Under the pieces are notes generated by a model, which was not told the DNA's origin, ran no database searches, and worked only from the letters and a program-made list of their open reading frames with translations. Positions 27,085 through 35,644 of a DNA stretch of 64,000 bases are shown in pieces. The number at the start of each line of letters is the position of its first letter. The first letter of the stretch is position 1. A program made the position numbers and the translations under genes. Origin of the DNA: Sphingomonas suaedae (GTDB lineage Bacteria; Pseudomonadota; Alphaproteobacteria; Sphingomonadales; Sphingomonadaceae); NCBI RefSeq assembly GCF_007833215.1, contig NZ_CP042239.1, forward strand, positions 2,664,001 through 2,728,000, written 5' to 3'.

Positions 27085-27384
27085 ATGATTGAGAACCAGA
27101 AGATCCGACCGGCAAAGGTGATCGGGCCGCTCGGCGAGCCGCTGACGCTCGATTCGCTGCCGCCGCCCGAAACGACGCGCTGGGTCGTCCGCCGCAAGGC
27201 GGAGGTCGTCGCGGCGGTGAATGGCGGCTTGCTGACGATTGACGAGGTATGCGACCGCTATGGCCTGACGGTCGAGGAATTCGCCGGGTGGCAGCGCGCG
27301 ATCGACCGGTCGGGTATGCCGGGCCTGCGCGTCACGCGCATCCAGCATTACCGCTCGCTGTATGAGCGCCAGCAGAAATACTGA
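27085..27384 (+). CDS. sciP: CtrA inhibitor SciP (DUF1153)
   Basis: Small helix-turn-helix protein of 99 residues. In Caulobacter SciP binds CtrA at its target promoters and blocks transcription, shaping the cell cycle. The family core is clear: VIGPLGEPLTLDSLPPPETTRWVVRRKAEVV, then AAVNGGLLTIDEVCDRYGLTVEEFAGWQRAID and GLRVTRIQHYR. The ATG at 27085 has GAGG 5 bases upstream; a GTG at 27079 is possible. No TTAA-N7-TTAA CtrA box was seen upstream. Its presence indicates an alphaproteobacterial CtrA circuit; whether it controls motility or division here is not shown. Confidence 0.95.
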   Translation: MIENQKIRPAKVIGPLGEPLTLDSLPPPETTRWVVRRKAEVVAAVNGGLLTIDEVCDRYGLTVEEFAGWQRAIDRSGMPGLRVTRIQHYRSLYERQQKY

Positions 27385-27412
27385 TCGCTGCAATCAGCAA
27401 CGACCTCTCCCA

Positions 27413-27439
27413 CCGCCCGCGCCTCAAAAACGCGGGCGG
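27413..27439. terminator. GC-rich perfect hairpin downstream of sciP
   Basis: CCGCCCGCG (27413-27421) and CGCGGGCGG (27431-27439) form a perfect 9-bp stem with a 9-base A-rich loop, 28 bases after the sciP stop. No T-run follows, so termination is likely but not certain. Confidence 0.5.
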
Positions 27440-27520
27440 AACCATGTCCGGGCGACGCGATCCCTTTCGAATGGCCAGTCTGGCTGGCGGTGGGCCAATG
27501 GGCTAAACGCGGCACGCAAG

Positions 27521-27546
27521 TTCGGAGAGGACGCATTCGGAGAGGA
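27521..27546. repeat. Short tandem repeat TTCGGAGAGGA x2
   Basis: TTCGGAGAGGA occurs at 27521-27531 and again at 27536-27546, a 15-base period, directly before the terminator hairpin. The surrounding 27388-27593 holds no gene that can be supported. Confidence 0.5.
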
Positions 27547-27548
27547 AA

Positions 27549-27574
27549 GGGGCCGTCCCACGCAGGACGGCCCC
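27549..27574 (-). terminator. Rho-independent terminator of the SIMPL-domain gene
   Basis: GGGGCCGTCC and GGACGGCCCC form a perfect 10-bp stem with loop CACGCA; on the minus strand the stem is followed by TTTCC. It lies 20 bases after the stop of the minus-strand SIMPL gene. Confidence 0.8.
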
Positions 27575-27593
27575 ACCTCCTGCCCCGTTCGGA

Positions 27594-28313
27594 TCACTTC
27601 AGCAGGAAGCGTACACGGACGTTCGCGCTCACCTGTTGCTCGCCGGGCACCAGCTGGGTCGAATCCTTGGCTTCCGCGCGCACCATCATCTGCGGCACCG
27701 GGCCGGGCGCCCCGCCATCCATCGCCTCACTCACCGACAGAATCTGCTGGACGCTCATTCCCAGGGCACGGGCATAGAGTTCGGCGCGCGCGCGGGCGCG
27801 CTTGATCGCATCGACTCGTGCCGCGTCCGTCGCTTGATCGATCGCATCGATCGACAGGTTCGGCCCGTCGATCTGGTTCGCACCCTGTTGCACCAGCGCA
27901 TCGAGGATCGCGCCGCTGCGCGCGATGTCGCGGAACTTCACCGAAACGCTGTTCGACGCCTGATATCCGGTGATCGTCGGGGGCTGGTTGTCGCCATAGC
28001 GATATTGCGGGTTGAGTGAGATGGTCGCAGTCTGGATGTCCCGCGCGGCAATCCCGGCGGCCTTCAGCGCGGCCAGCACCGACGCCATCTCGCGCGCATT
28101 GGCGGCCAGCGCCTCCGCGGCCGTGCCGCCCTGGGTGACCACGCCCGCGCGGATCGTCGCGACATCGGGAACGCGGTTGACCTGTCCCTCGGCCACCACG
28201 TCGAGCAGCGTGCCTTCGGCGACGGCGAGGGCGGAACCGGGCGTCGCCACCTGCGCAGCCGCCGTCATCGGCAGCATCGCGGCGAGGCTCATGGCGGTCA
28301 TCAATCGAAACAT
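27594..28313 (-). CDS. SIMPL-domain (DUF541) periplasmic protein
   Basis: Exported protein of 239 residues. Signal peptide: MTAMSLAAMLPMTAAAQ. One SIMPL/DUF541 domain covers most of the rest, with the family's features VVAEGQVNRVPDVATIRAGV, IQTATISLNPQYRY, TGYQASNSVSVKFRDI and ARARAELYARALGM. Relatives include E. coli YggE, linked to oxidative-stress tolerance; the molecular role is not established. AAGGGATCCGGA precedes the ATG. A minus-strand terminator closes it, and the next gene upstream is glsB-like. Confidence 0.9.
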   Translation of the reverse strand: MFRLMTAMSLAAMLPMTAAAQVATPGSALAVAEGTLLDVVAEGQVNRVPDVATIRAGVVTQGGTAAEALAANAREMASVLAALKAAGIAARDIQTATISLNPQYRYGDNQPPTITGYQASNSVSVKFRDIARSGAILDALVQQGANQIDGPNLSIDAIDQATDAARVDAIKRARARAELYARALGMSVQQILSVSEAMDGGAPGPVPQMMVRAEAKDSTQLVPGEQQVSANVRVRFLLK

Positions 28314-28396
28314 TCCGGATCCCTTCAGCAAATTGTCCCGCCGCTGTTTGGCACAGGGCGGGACAACCGGGGCTGAACGACCCGAAAAAGCGTAAC

Positions 28397-28657
28397 TCAG
28401 CGCACCCGGCGCGCCATCACCAGACGATAGAGCGCGAGCAGCACGACCGCTCCGATCGTCGCCGCGATATAGCTCGACAGCGTGCTCGAAAGGTCCACTC
28501 CGATCGACGGCGCGACGAATCCCGCCAGCAGCGCGCCGGCGATTCCGATCAGGATCGTGACGATGATCCCACCCGGGTCCTTGCCCGGCATGATGAGCTT
28601 GCCAAGGATGCCGGCCACCAGGCCGATGAGAATCCAACCGAGAATTCCGTCGGGCAT
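28397..28657 (-). CDS. GlsB/YeaQ/YmgE-family membrane protein
   Basis: Small inner-membrane protein of 86 residues with three predicted helices (GWILIGLVAGILGKLIM, GGIIVTILIGIAGALLAGFVA, YIAATIGAVVLLALYRLV). The G-K-L-I-M-P-G-K-D-P-G-G loop is the hallmark of the transglycosylase-associated/YeaQ family, often induced by stress. AGGAGG lies 5 bases before the ATG. The biochemical role is unknown. Confidence 0.92.
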   Translation of the reverse strand: MPDGILGWILIGLVAGILGKLIMPGKDPGGIIVTILIGIAGALLAGFVAPSIGVDLSSTLSSYIAATIGAVVLLALYRLVMARRVR

Positions 28658-28820
28658 GTGTTCCTCCTGTTTTCACCTCCACCCCTTCCCATCGGGGCGA
28701 ACCGCAGCTTGCCTGATGAACGATGCGGCTGCAAACGCTGATTCGGCAGCGCAACGATCCTGCCGACCCTTGCGGAACAAGGGGAAAACAGGCATGGCGC
28801 GATCCGGTTGCAAAGAGCCC

Positions 28821-28849
28821 TTGAGGCAAGTGACTTATTCAGATAATAC
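28821..28849 (+). promoter_or_regulatory. Sigma-70-type promoter for the RND efflux operon
   Basis: TTGAGG (28821-28826), a 17-base spacer and TAATAC (28844-28849), with a predicted start near 28856 and the adaptor ATG at 28906. This is among the best consensus matches in the window. Confidence 0.7.
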
Positions 28850-28905
28850 AGCGTGACGGGAAAGACCCGCGCCGGTCGCAAGGCCGCGGTGGAAAGAGGT
28901 CACGC

Positions 28906-30120
28906 ATGAATTACGAGGCACGGATGTTCGGTGGGGAAGAACGGCTCGCTTTGACCGGCGACGAGGGGAAGCGGTCGCGTCGTCGCTGGTGGATCATCGG
29001 TGCGGTCATCGCCGTCGTCGTGATCGCAGGCGCCTGGTTCGCCTTTGGCGCAGGCGGAGCCGATGACAAGGCCGGGCCCGCCGCCGGTGCCGGCGCCGCA
29101 AAGGGCGCTCAGGGCGAGGGGCGCCAGCTTCCGACCGTTACCGTCGCCGTGCCCGGGCGCCAGACGGTCCAGAGTATCGTCAGCGGCACCGGCTCGCTGG
29201 CCGCGCGGCGCGAAATGCCGGTCGGCGTGGCCGGCGAAGGCGGCATGGTCACCCGCGTGCTCGTGGAGCCGGGCGACTGGGTGGATGCGGGCCAGGTCCT
29301 CGCGACCGTCGACCGCAGCGTGCAGAGTCAGACGGCGCAGTCGCTGGCGGCGCAGGTGCGCGTCGCGCAGGCCGATCTCGATCTTGCCCAGGCGGAACTC
29401 GATCGCGCGCAACAGCTGGTCGGTCGTGGCTTCATCTCCAAAGCCGATCTTGATCGCAAGACCGCCACCCGCGATGCGGCCGCAGCGCGCGTGCGCGTGG
29501 CGCAGGCGCAATTGTCCGAAACCGCCGCGCGCAACCGGCGACTTGACATCCGCTCGCCTGCGGCTGGCCTCGTGCTGACCCGCGCGGTGGAGCCGGGCCA
29601 GATCGTCAGCTCCGGTTCGGGAACGCTGTTCCGCGTCGCCCAGGGCGGGCAGATGGAATTGCGCACCCAGCTGAGCGAAGCCGATCTCCACCGCGTTCCC
29701 GTCGGCGCCCGCGCCGAGGTGACGCCGGTCGGCATGGACCAGACCTTCACCGGCGAAGTGTGGCAGGTGTCGCCGGTAATCGATCCCCAGACTCGCCAGG
29801 GCGTCGCCCGCGTCGCGCTGAGCTTCGACAAGGCGTTGCGTCCCGGCGGTTTCGCCACCGCGCGGATCGTCGCGGGTGGCGCGGTGATGCCGCAGTTGCC
29901 CCAATCGGCGATCCAGAGCGACTCCAAAGGCAATTATGTCTATATCCTCAACGCGAAGGACGAGGCGGAACGGCGCGCGATCAAGACCGGGCAGGTCTCC
30001 GATGCGGGCGTCGCGATCACCAGCGGCCTGACCGGAACCGAGCGTGTGGTGCTCACCGCAGGCGCGTTCCTCAACCCGGGTCAGAAGGTCATTCCGAACC
30101 TCACGACCATCAAGCGCTAA
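28906..30120 (+). CDS. RND efflux periplasmic adaptor subunit
   Basis: Membrane-fusion protein of 404 residues linking an RND pump to an outer-membrane channel. An N-terminal anchor helix lies near residues 26-48 (RRWWIIGAVIAVVVIAGAWFAF), followed by a flexible Gly/Ala linker. A barrel-sandwich hybrid domain (GEGGMVTRVLVEPGDWVDAGQVLATVD) flanks a coiled-coil hairpin (about 145-205), then IRSPAAGLVLTRAVEPGQIV and the beta-barrel and membrane-proximal domains. GAGG lies 7 bases before the ATG. The pump gene follows after 12 bases; no outer-membrane channel gene is present, so a shared TolC-like partner is assumed. Confidence 0.95.
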   Translation: MNYEARMFGGEERLALTGDEGKRSRRRWWIIGAVIAVVVIAGAWFAFGAGGADDKAGPAAGAGAAKGAQGEGRQLPTVTVAVPGRQTVQSIVSGTGSLAARREMPVGVAGEGGMVTRVLVEPGDWVDAGQVLATVDRSVQSQTAQSLAAQVRVAQADLDLAQAELDRAQQLVGRGFISKADLDRKTATRDAAAARVRVAQAQLSETAARNRRLDIRSPAAGLVLTRAVEPGQIVSSGSGTLFRVAQGGQMELRTQLSEADLHRVPVGARAEVTPVGMDQTFTGEVWQVSPVIDPQTRQGVARVALSFDKALRPGGFATARIVAGGAVMPQLPQSAIQSDSKGNYVYILNAKDEAERRAIKTGQVSDAGVAITSGLTGTERVVLTAGAFLNPGQKVIPNLTTIKR

Positions 30121-30132
30121 AGGGACAGGGAC

Positions 30133-33100
30133 ATGGGCTTCCGCAACATTTCCGCCTGGTCGATCCGCAATCCGGTTCCGCCCATCGTCCTGTTTATCGC
30201 GCTGACCATCGCGGGGTTCGTCAGCTTCGCGCGAATGGACGTGAACAACGATCCGGATATCGATTTCCCGATCGCGATCGTCGTCATCAACCAGCCGGGC
30301 GCCGCACCGACCGAGCTGGAGACGCAGATCACCCAGCGCGTCGAATCCGCGGTCCGCGCGCTCCAGGGCATCGACCAGATCGAATCGAACGTGACCGAGG
30401 GCAGCTCGGTCACCGTCGTCCAGCTCGACATCGGCACGCCGATCGATCGCGCTGTCCAGGACGTGCGCGAAGCGGTGAACCAGATTCGCAGCGACCTGCC
30501 CGACGGCATTCTCGAGCCTCAGGTCTATCGCGCGAACACGACGGACAACGATATCGCCAGCTTCACCGCGATCGCCACCGACATGACGATCGAGGACCTG
30601 TCCTGGTATGTCGACAATGCGGTGTCGAAGGAACTGTTGTCGGTCTCCGGTCTGACCGCAGTGGAGCGGATCGGCGGCGTCAGCCGCGAGATCCGCGTCA
30701 TCCTCGACCCCGCCAAGGTCCAGTCCTATGGCATCACCGCGACGCAGGTGAACCAGCAGCTGCGCCAGGTGAACCTGAACGCGGCGGGCGGACGCGCCGA
30801 AATCTCGGGCACCGAACAGTCGGTGCGCGTGCTCGGCAACGCCGCCAATGCCTATCAGCTGGGCCAGACCCAGATCGCGATCGGCGGCGGACGCACCGTG
30901 CGCCTCGCCGATATCGCCGAAGTGCGCGACGAATATGCGGAGATCCGCAGCTCGGCCGAATGGAACGGGCAGCAGGTGCTCGCCTTCGACATTAAGCGCG
31001 GCAAGGGCGCATCCGACGTCGCGGTATTCGCCGAGGCGGAGCAAAAGCTGAAGGCGCTTCAGGAGCGCAATCCCAAAGTCAAGTTCGAGGTGTTGTTCAA
31101 CAACACCAAATACGCGAAGGATCAGTATGAATCGGCGCTGTGGGCGCTGATCGAGGGTGCGGCGCTCGCCGTCGTCGTCGTGTTCCTGTTCCTGCGCGAC
31201 TGGCGCGCGACGCTGATCTCGGCGCTCGCGATTCCGCTTTCGGCGATCCCGACCTTCTTCTTCATGGAACTGCTCGGCTTCAACCTCAACCAGATGACGT
31301 TGCTCGCGCTCAGTCTGGTGGCGGGCGTGCTGGTCGATGACGCGATCGTGGAGATCGAGAATATCGTTCGCCACATGCGCATGGGCAAATCCGCCTATCA
31401 GGCGTCGATCGACGCGGCGGACGAGATCGGCGTCGCGGTGGTCGCAACCACCATGTCGATCGTCGCGGTGTTCCTGCCCGTCGGCATGATGCCCGGCATT
31501 TCGGGTCAGTTCTTCAAGAATTTCGGCCTCACCGTGGTCGCCGCGGTGCTGATGAGCCTTGCCGTCGCACGCCTGCTGACCCCGATGATCGCCGCCTATT
31601 TCCTGAAGGCAAAGGGTCACGCCACCCATGGCGAAGGGTGGATGATGGATCAGTATATGAAGGTCCTTCACTGGACGCTGCGCCATCGCTGGTCGGCGGT
31701 GGTCGGCGGGCTGGCGTCGTTCGGCCTCACCATCTGGTGCTTCACCGCGCTGCCGATGACGTTCCAGCCCAATCAGGACCAGGATGCGGTGACCGCGACG
31801 ATCGAGATGGTCCCCGGAACGACGCTGGAGCAGACCAAGGCGGTGGTCGATCGTGTCCGCAATCTGCTGGCACAGCAGGAGGGCGTCGAGAACACCTATT
31901 CCCGCGCCTTTGTCGGCAATGGCCGCGTCACCGCGATGCTGGCCGATGAGCGGCCCTTCAAGAGCGACGAATTCGAGCGGCGCCTGACGCCCGAACTGAC
32001 CAAGATCCCCGACGCGCGCGTGTCGTTCCGCAACCAGCAGGGCTGGGGCGGATCGGGCCGGGCGCTGACGATCACGCTGGGGGGCGAGGACCCCGCCCTG
32101 CTGCAGCGGACCGCACAGAAGATCGTCGAGGAGATGGAAGGTCTAAAGACCGTAGTCGCACCGCGCATCACCGGCGACCTGCAGCGGCCCGAAATCGTGA
32201 TCCGCCCACGGATGGACCTTGCCGCCGATATGGGCGTGACCACGGCCGCGCTGTCGAGCGCGATCCGCATCGCGACGCTGGGCGATATCGACCAGAACAG
32301 CGCCCGCTTCTCGCTGTCCGACCGCCAGATCCCGATCCGCGTTGCGCTGGACGAGGATGCGCGTGCGCGGCTCTCGACGATCCAGAACCTGCCTGTCCAG
32401 ACCCAGTCGGGCGGCTCGGTGCCGCTGAGCCTGGTTGCCGAGATCGGCTTCGGCGCGGGCCCCACCCGGATCGATCGCATCAACAAACAGCGTCGTATCA
32501 TGATCGGCGCCGATCTCGCCCCCGGCGTGGTCAGTGGCGATGCGATGAAGCAGATCGACGCGCTCCCTTCGATGAAGAACCTGCCGCTCGGCGTCGGCAA
32601 GCTGACCGTGGGCCAGGCCAAGTGGCAGGCGGAGATGATCAACAACTTCATCGTCGCAGTGGTCGCTGGCATCTTCCTCGTCTTCGCGGTGCTGGTGTTG
32701 CTCTATCGCCGCTTCATGTCGCCGCTGGTGAACATGGGATCGCTGCTGCTGGCGCCGTTGGGCGGCCTGCTCGCACTGATGGTGGCGGGCCAGCCGATTT
32801 CGATGCCGGTGTTTATCGGACTGCTGATGCTGCTCGGGATCGTCGCCAAGAACTCGATTTTGCTGATCGATTTCGCGCTTGAGGAGATGGAGAAGGGCGT
32901 CGACAAGCTCACCGCGATCGCCGATGCCGGGCACAAGCGCGCCCAGCCGATCGTGATGACCACGGTCGCGATGGTCGCAGGCATGGTGCCGACCGCCATC
33001 TCGCTGACCGGCGACAGTTCGTGGCGCGCGCCGATGGGCATCACCGTGATCGGCGGCCTGATCCTGTCCACGATCCTGACGCTGGTGATCGTTCCGGCGA

Positions 33101-33270
33101 GCTTCAGCCTGGCGATCGGGGTCGAACAATGGCTGGGGCCGCGGCTGCGTCGGCGCCTGCTGACCTACACCCCCGGCGACGAGCATGGGCCGCAGGGGCC
33201 GGTGATCGAGCATCAGCCGGGCGGCCGGATCGGCCATCGCGGCAGCGAGGGTCCGGAACCCGCCGAGTGA
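30133..33270 (+). CDS. RND-family multidrug efflux permease (HAE1-type)
   Basis: Proton-driven inner-membrane pump of 1045 residues, the normal length. The first helix is NPVPPIVLFIALTIAGFVSF. The proton-relay aspartates of TM4 are in GVLVDDAIVEIENIVRHM, followed by the conserved SIVAVFLPVGMMPGISGQFFKNFG. The second half repeats the layout with LLMLLGIVAKNSILLIDFALE and GHKRAQPIVMTTVAMVAGMVPTA. Sequence type is the hydrophobe/amphiphile family (AcrB/MexF-like) rather than the metal exporters, since the CusA-type motif is absent. Substrates cannot be told. The C-terminus ends in a charged tail after the last helix. Confidence 0.95.
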   Translation: MGFRNISAWSIRNPVPPIVLFIALTIAGFVSFARMDVNNDPDIDFPIAIVVINQPGAAPTELETQITQRVESAVRALQGIDQIESNVTEGSSVTVVQLDIGTPIDRAVQDVREAVNQIRSDLPDGILEPQVYRANTTDNDIASFTAIATDMTIEDLSWYVDNAVSKELLSVSGLTAVERIGGVSREIRVILDPAKVQSYGITATQVNQQLRQVNLNAAGGRAEISGTEQSVRVLGNAANAYQLGQTQIAIGGGRTVRLADIAEVRDEYAEIRSSAEWNGQQVLAFDIKRGKGASDVAVFAEAEQKLKALQERNPKVKFEVLFNNTKYAKDQYESALWALIEGAALAVVVVFLFLRDWRATLISALAIPLSAIPTFFFMELLGFNLNQMTLLALSLVAGVLVDDAIVEIENIVRHMRMGKSAYQASIDAADEIGVAVVATTMSIVAVFLPVGMMPGISGQFFKNFGLTVVAAVLMSLAVARLLTPMIAAYFLKAKGHATHGEGWMMDQYMKVLHWTLRHRWSAVVGGLASFGLTIWCFTALPMTFQPNQDQDAVTATIEMVPGTTLEQTKAVVDRVRNLLAQQEGVENTYSRAFVGNGRVTAMLADERPFKSDEFERRLTPELTKIPDARVSFRNQQGWGGSGRALTITLGGEDPALLQRTAQKIVEEMEGLKTVVAPRITGDLQRPEIVIRPRMDLAADMGVTTAALSSAIRIATLGDIDQNSARFSLSDRQIPIRVALDEDARARLSTIQNLPVQTQSGGSVPLSLVAEIGFGAGPTRIDRINKQRRIMIGADLAPGVVSGDAMKQIDALPSMKNLPLGVGKLTVGQAKWQAEMINNFIVAVVAGIFLVFAVLVLLYRRFMSPLVNMGSLLLAPLGGLLALMVAGQPISMPVFIGLLMLLGIVAKNSILLIDFALEEMEKGVDKLTAIADAGHKRAQPIVMTTVAMVAGMVPTAISLTGDSSWRAPMGITVIGGLILSTILTLVIVPASFSLAIGVEQWLGPRLRRRLLTYTPGDEHGPQGPVIEHQPGGRIGHRGSEGPEPAE

Positions 33271-33301
33271 ACCAAAAGCAGGCACGCGGATTGTTACGGC
33301 T

Positions 33302-34582
33302 ATGAACCCGTCGATCCGCGTGCTTTCTGGTCCAGTGATTCGCGACCGTGAACCCGTTCCGCCTGCGCTGAGGCGGATGCGCATCCTTGCCACCGGCCTG
33401 CTGGTCGCGATGGCGATCGTCTATTTCGTCGCGCGCAGCTACGAGCCGGCCTACACCGCAGCGGGCTTTGTCAGGGCCTTTGCCGAGGCGGCGATGATCG
33501 GCGGGCTGGCCGACTGGTTCGCGGTTACCGCGCTGTTTCGACACCCCCTGGGTCTGCCGATCCCGCACACCGCGATCATTCCCCGCAACAAGGAGCGGAT
33601 CGCTACCTCCCTCGCCAACTTCCTGCGCGACAATTTTCTGATCCCGCGCGTGGTCGCGCGGCGGATGCGCGGCATCGACGTTGCGGGCGCCGCCGGCAAA
33701 TGGCTGGCCCAGCCACCGGAGTGCTCCGGACGCCTGCGCCGCGGTGCGTCGCGCATGGCGGCGAGCCTGCTCGAATCGCTCGACAAGGATCAGTTGGGTG
33801 GGCTGATCAAGGGCGCGGTGGCAAACCGGCTGCGCCAGACCGATGTGGCGCCGCTGCTCGGGCAGGCGCTGGGTGCGGCGATTGCCGAGGGACGACACCT
33901 GCCGCTGATGGATTCGATGCTGCGCTGGCTGGCGAAGATTATCGACCAGAATGAGGCGCTGATCCGCAAGATGGTGCATGAGCGCGCCGGTGCGATCATG
34001 CGCTGGACCGGCCTCGACGAAACGCTCGCCAACGCGATCATCGACGGACTGTACAAGCTGGTCGCCGACGTCGCCGAAGACCCCGGCCATCCGCTGCGCG
34101 CAAAAGTGGAAGAAGGGCTGGAAAAGCTCGCATTCGACCTGCAGTTCGACATTCCCACGCGCCTCAAGGTCGAGGAATTCAAGGCCGAAATGCTCGACAA
34201 CCCCGCGCTCGCCCGATGGATCGAGGGGATGTGGGACCAGGCCCGTGCCGCCCTCCTCCGCGTCGCGCGCGATCCCGACGCAGCGCTGACCGGAAAGCTG
34301 GGCGATGCACTACGCCAGTTGGGGCAGACACTGCAGAGCGACCCGCGCCTCAGCCATATGATCAACCGCTTCGTCCGCCGCGCCGCGGTCGGCACCGCCG
34401 CCGATTATGGCGATGGCATCGTGCGGCTGGTGTCCGACACGGTGCGCGGCTGGGATGCGCGCACGATCACCGGGCGGCTGGAAAATGCGGTGGGCAAGGA
34501 CCTGCAATATATTCGTATCAATGGCACGCTGGTCGGCGGGCTGGTGGGGCTGACGCTGCATACATTGCACACCGTGTTGTGA
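33302..34582 (+). CDS. DUF445-family membrane-associated protein
   Basis: Protein of 426 residues of the DUF445/YjiN family. An N-terminal helix (MRILATGLLVAMAIVYFVA) precedes the signature FAEAAMIGGLADWFAVTALFRHPLGLPIPHTAIIPRNKERIATSLANFLRDNFL. A long, mostly helical region follows, with alternating charged segments, and a C-terminal helix YIRINGTLVGGLVGLTLHTLH. The function of the family is unknown. It starts 31 bases after the RND pump and may be read from the same transcript, though a link to efflux is only positional. Confidence 0.9.
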   Translation: MNPSIRVLSGPVIRDREPVPPALRRMRILATGLLVAMAIVYFVARSYEPAYTAAGFVRAFAEAAMIGGLADWFAVTALFRHPLGLPIPHTAIIPRNKERIATSLANFLRDNFLIPRVVARRMRGIDVAGAAGKWLAQPPECSGRLRRGASRMAASLLESLDKDQLGGLIKGAVANRLRQTDVAPLLGQALGAAIAEGRHLPLMDSMLRWLAKIIDQNEALIRKMVHERAGAIMRWTGLDETLANAIIDGLYKLVADVAEDPGHPLRAKVEEGLEKLAFDLQFDIPTRLKVEEFKAEMLDNPALARWIEGMWDQARAALLRVARDPDAALTGKLGDALRQLGQTLQSDPRLSHMINRFVRRAAVGTAADYGDGIVRLVSDTVRGWDARTITGRLENAVGKDLQYIRINGTLVGGLVGLTLHTLHTVL

Positions 34583-34620
34583 TGAAGGCCGACAGAGTGT
34601 CGCGTGCCTGACCCCGTTTG

Positions 34621-34826
34621 CCCTGAGCCTGTCGAAGGGCGGCCTCCTGCCCCCGGAGATCACGGGACCGGTGCTTCGACAAGCTCGTACAAACGGCTTA
34701 GCGCGCGATCGGGTTGAGTTGAGTCGTTCCCCGGCGCAGGCCGGGGTCCAGTTGCGAGCTGTTTCGAGTGACGGGATGCCGCCGCGTGTTCGTCGATACT
34801 GGACCCCGGCCTTCGCCGGGGAACAG
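34621..34826. repeat. Cluster of REP-like hairpin elements
   Basis: Within the 290-base gap 34583-34872 there are two element types. CCCTGAGCCTGTCGAAGGG (34621-34639) is met by an inverted half, GCTTCGACAAGCTCGT (34673-34688). Then a 25-base unit with core CCCCGGCGCAGGCCGGGG (34727-34751) is repeated in inverted orientation with one mismatch at 34799-34823 (core CCCCGGCCTTCGCCGGGG), each able to form its own hairpin. Such elements are familiar from sphingomonad genomes. They lie between the convergent DUF445 and HAD genes. Confidence 0.8.
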
Positions 34827-34872
34827 AGCGATGAAACACAGCCCGAAACGGTCTAGAGGGCAAGAACGGGCG

Positions 34873-35547
34873 TCACCCCTCCCAGTCCAGCACCGGCCAA
34901 CCCCTGCTCACCGCCAGCCGTCGCAGCGGGCCATGCGCGTTGACCGCGAACGGTTCGTCCGCCCATTTGAGTACCGGCACGTCGGAGACATGGTCGCTGT
35001 AGAAGCGCACCCGGATATCCGCGCGCGACAGGCCCTCGCGCGCCATCCAGGCCTCGATCAGCCGCAGCTTGGCGGGGCCGTAGCAATTCTCGCCCTCCAG
35101 CCGGGCGAGGACGTTGCCGTCCGCATCGCGCCGCGCGGAGGTGGAGATTACCGTGCCGATCTCAAGCTGCGCCGCGATCGCTTCGGCATAATAGCCATGG
35201 CTGGCGGTCGCGAGCACCGGTTCCCATCCCTCCGCGCGATCCGCCTCGACCCGCGCCCGCGCATCGGCGAACAGGTTGGTCGCCGCGACATCCTCCGCAA
35301 ACGTTTGCGCCACCTTCGCCAGATCTGCAGGCGGGATCGCGCGGCCGATCATCAACCGGTGGGTGATTTCCTTGAGCCGTGCCCGGTCGATCGCCTTGGC
35401 CAGATAAGCAAGGCTCGCCACCCCGGCGAGCGGCAGCAGCGCCAGCCGCCACGGCGCCCGCACCCGCGCGGCGTGAATCAGGAACGGTGTCCAGGTCGCC
35501 CGGCGCGTGATCGTCTTGTCCATGTCGTAGATTGCGAGCCGCCGCAT
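34873..35547 (-). CDS. HAD-superfamily phosphatase (HAD-IB type)
   Basis: Haloacid-dehalogenase-type phosphohydrolase of 224 residues. The nucleophile motif is YDMDKTITRRATW (DxD), motif II is in VLATASHGYYAEAIA, and the Asp of motif IV is in VRFYSDHVSDVPVLKWADEPFAVN. A helical cap with a hydrophobic stretch (WRLALLPLAGVASLAYLAKAI) follows motif I, as in the HAD-IB/SerB-like group. The ATG at 35547 has AAGG 5 bases upstream. It is divergent from the mla operon by 97 bases. The substrate is not evident; phosphoserine or lipid phosphates would fit the subgroup. Confidence 0.88.
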   Translation of the reverse strand: MRRLAIYDMDKTITRRATWTPFLIHAARVRAPWRLALLPLAGVASLAYLAKAIDRARLKEITHRLMIGRAIPPADLAKVAQTFAEDVAATNLFADARARVEADRAEGWEPVLATASHGYYAEAIAAQLEIGTVISTSARRDADGNVLARLEGENCYGPAKLRLIEAWMAREGLSRADIRVRFYSDHVSDVPVLKWADEPFAVNAHGPLRRLAVSRGWPVLDWEG

Positions 35548-35644
35548 CAGCGCCTTGTTTCCTGTCCAGATTCGGGTTGGATGAGAATCATCTGTAATCA
35601 CCGGCGCTTGCCGATCCAGTCCGAATGAACCAAGGATGACGCCG

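Noticed and set aside
28900..31686. A 928-codon minus-strand open frame opposite the RND efflux genes
   Set aside because: It is His/Arg/Asp-rich with no domain, and lies antisense to the well-supported adaptor and pump. Long shadow frames are expected in GC-rich genes.
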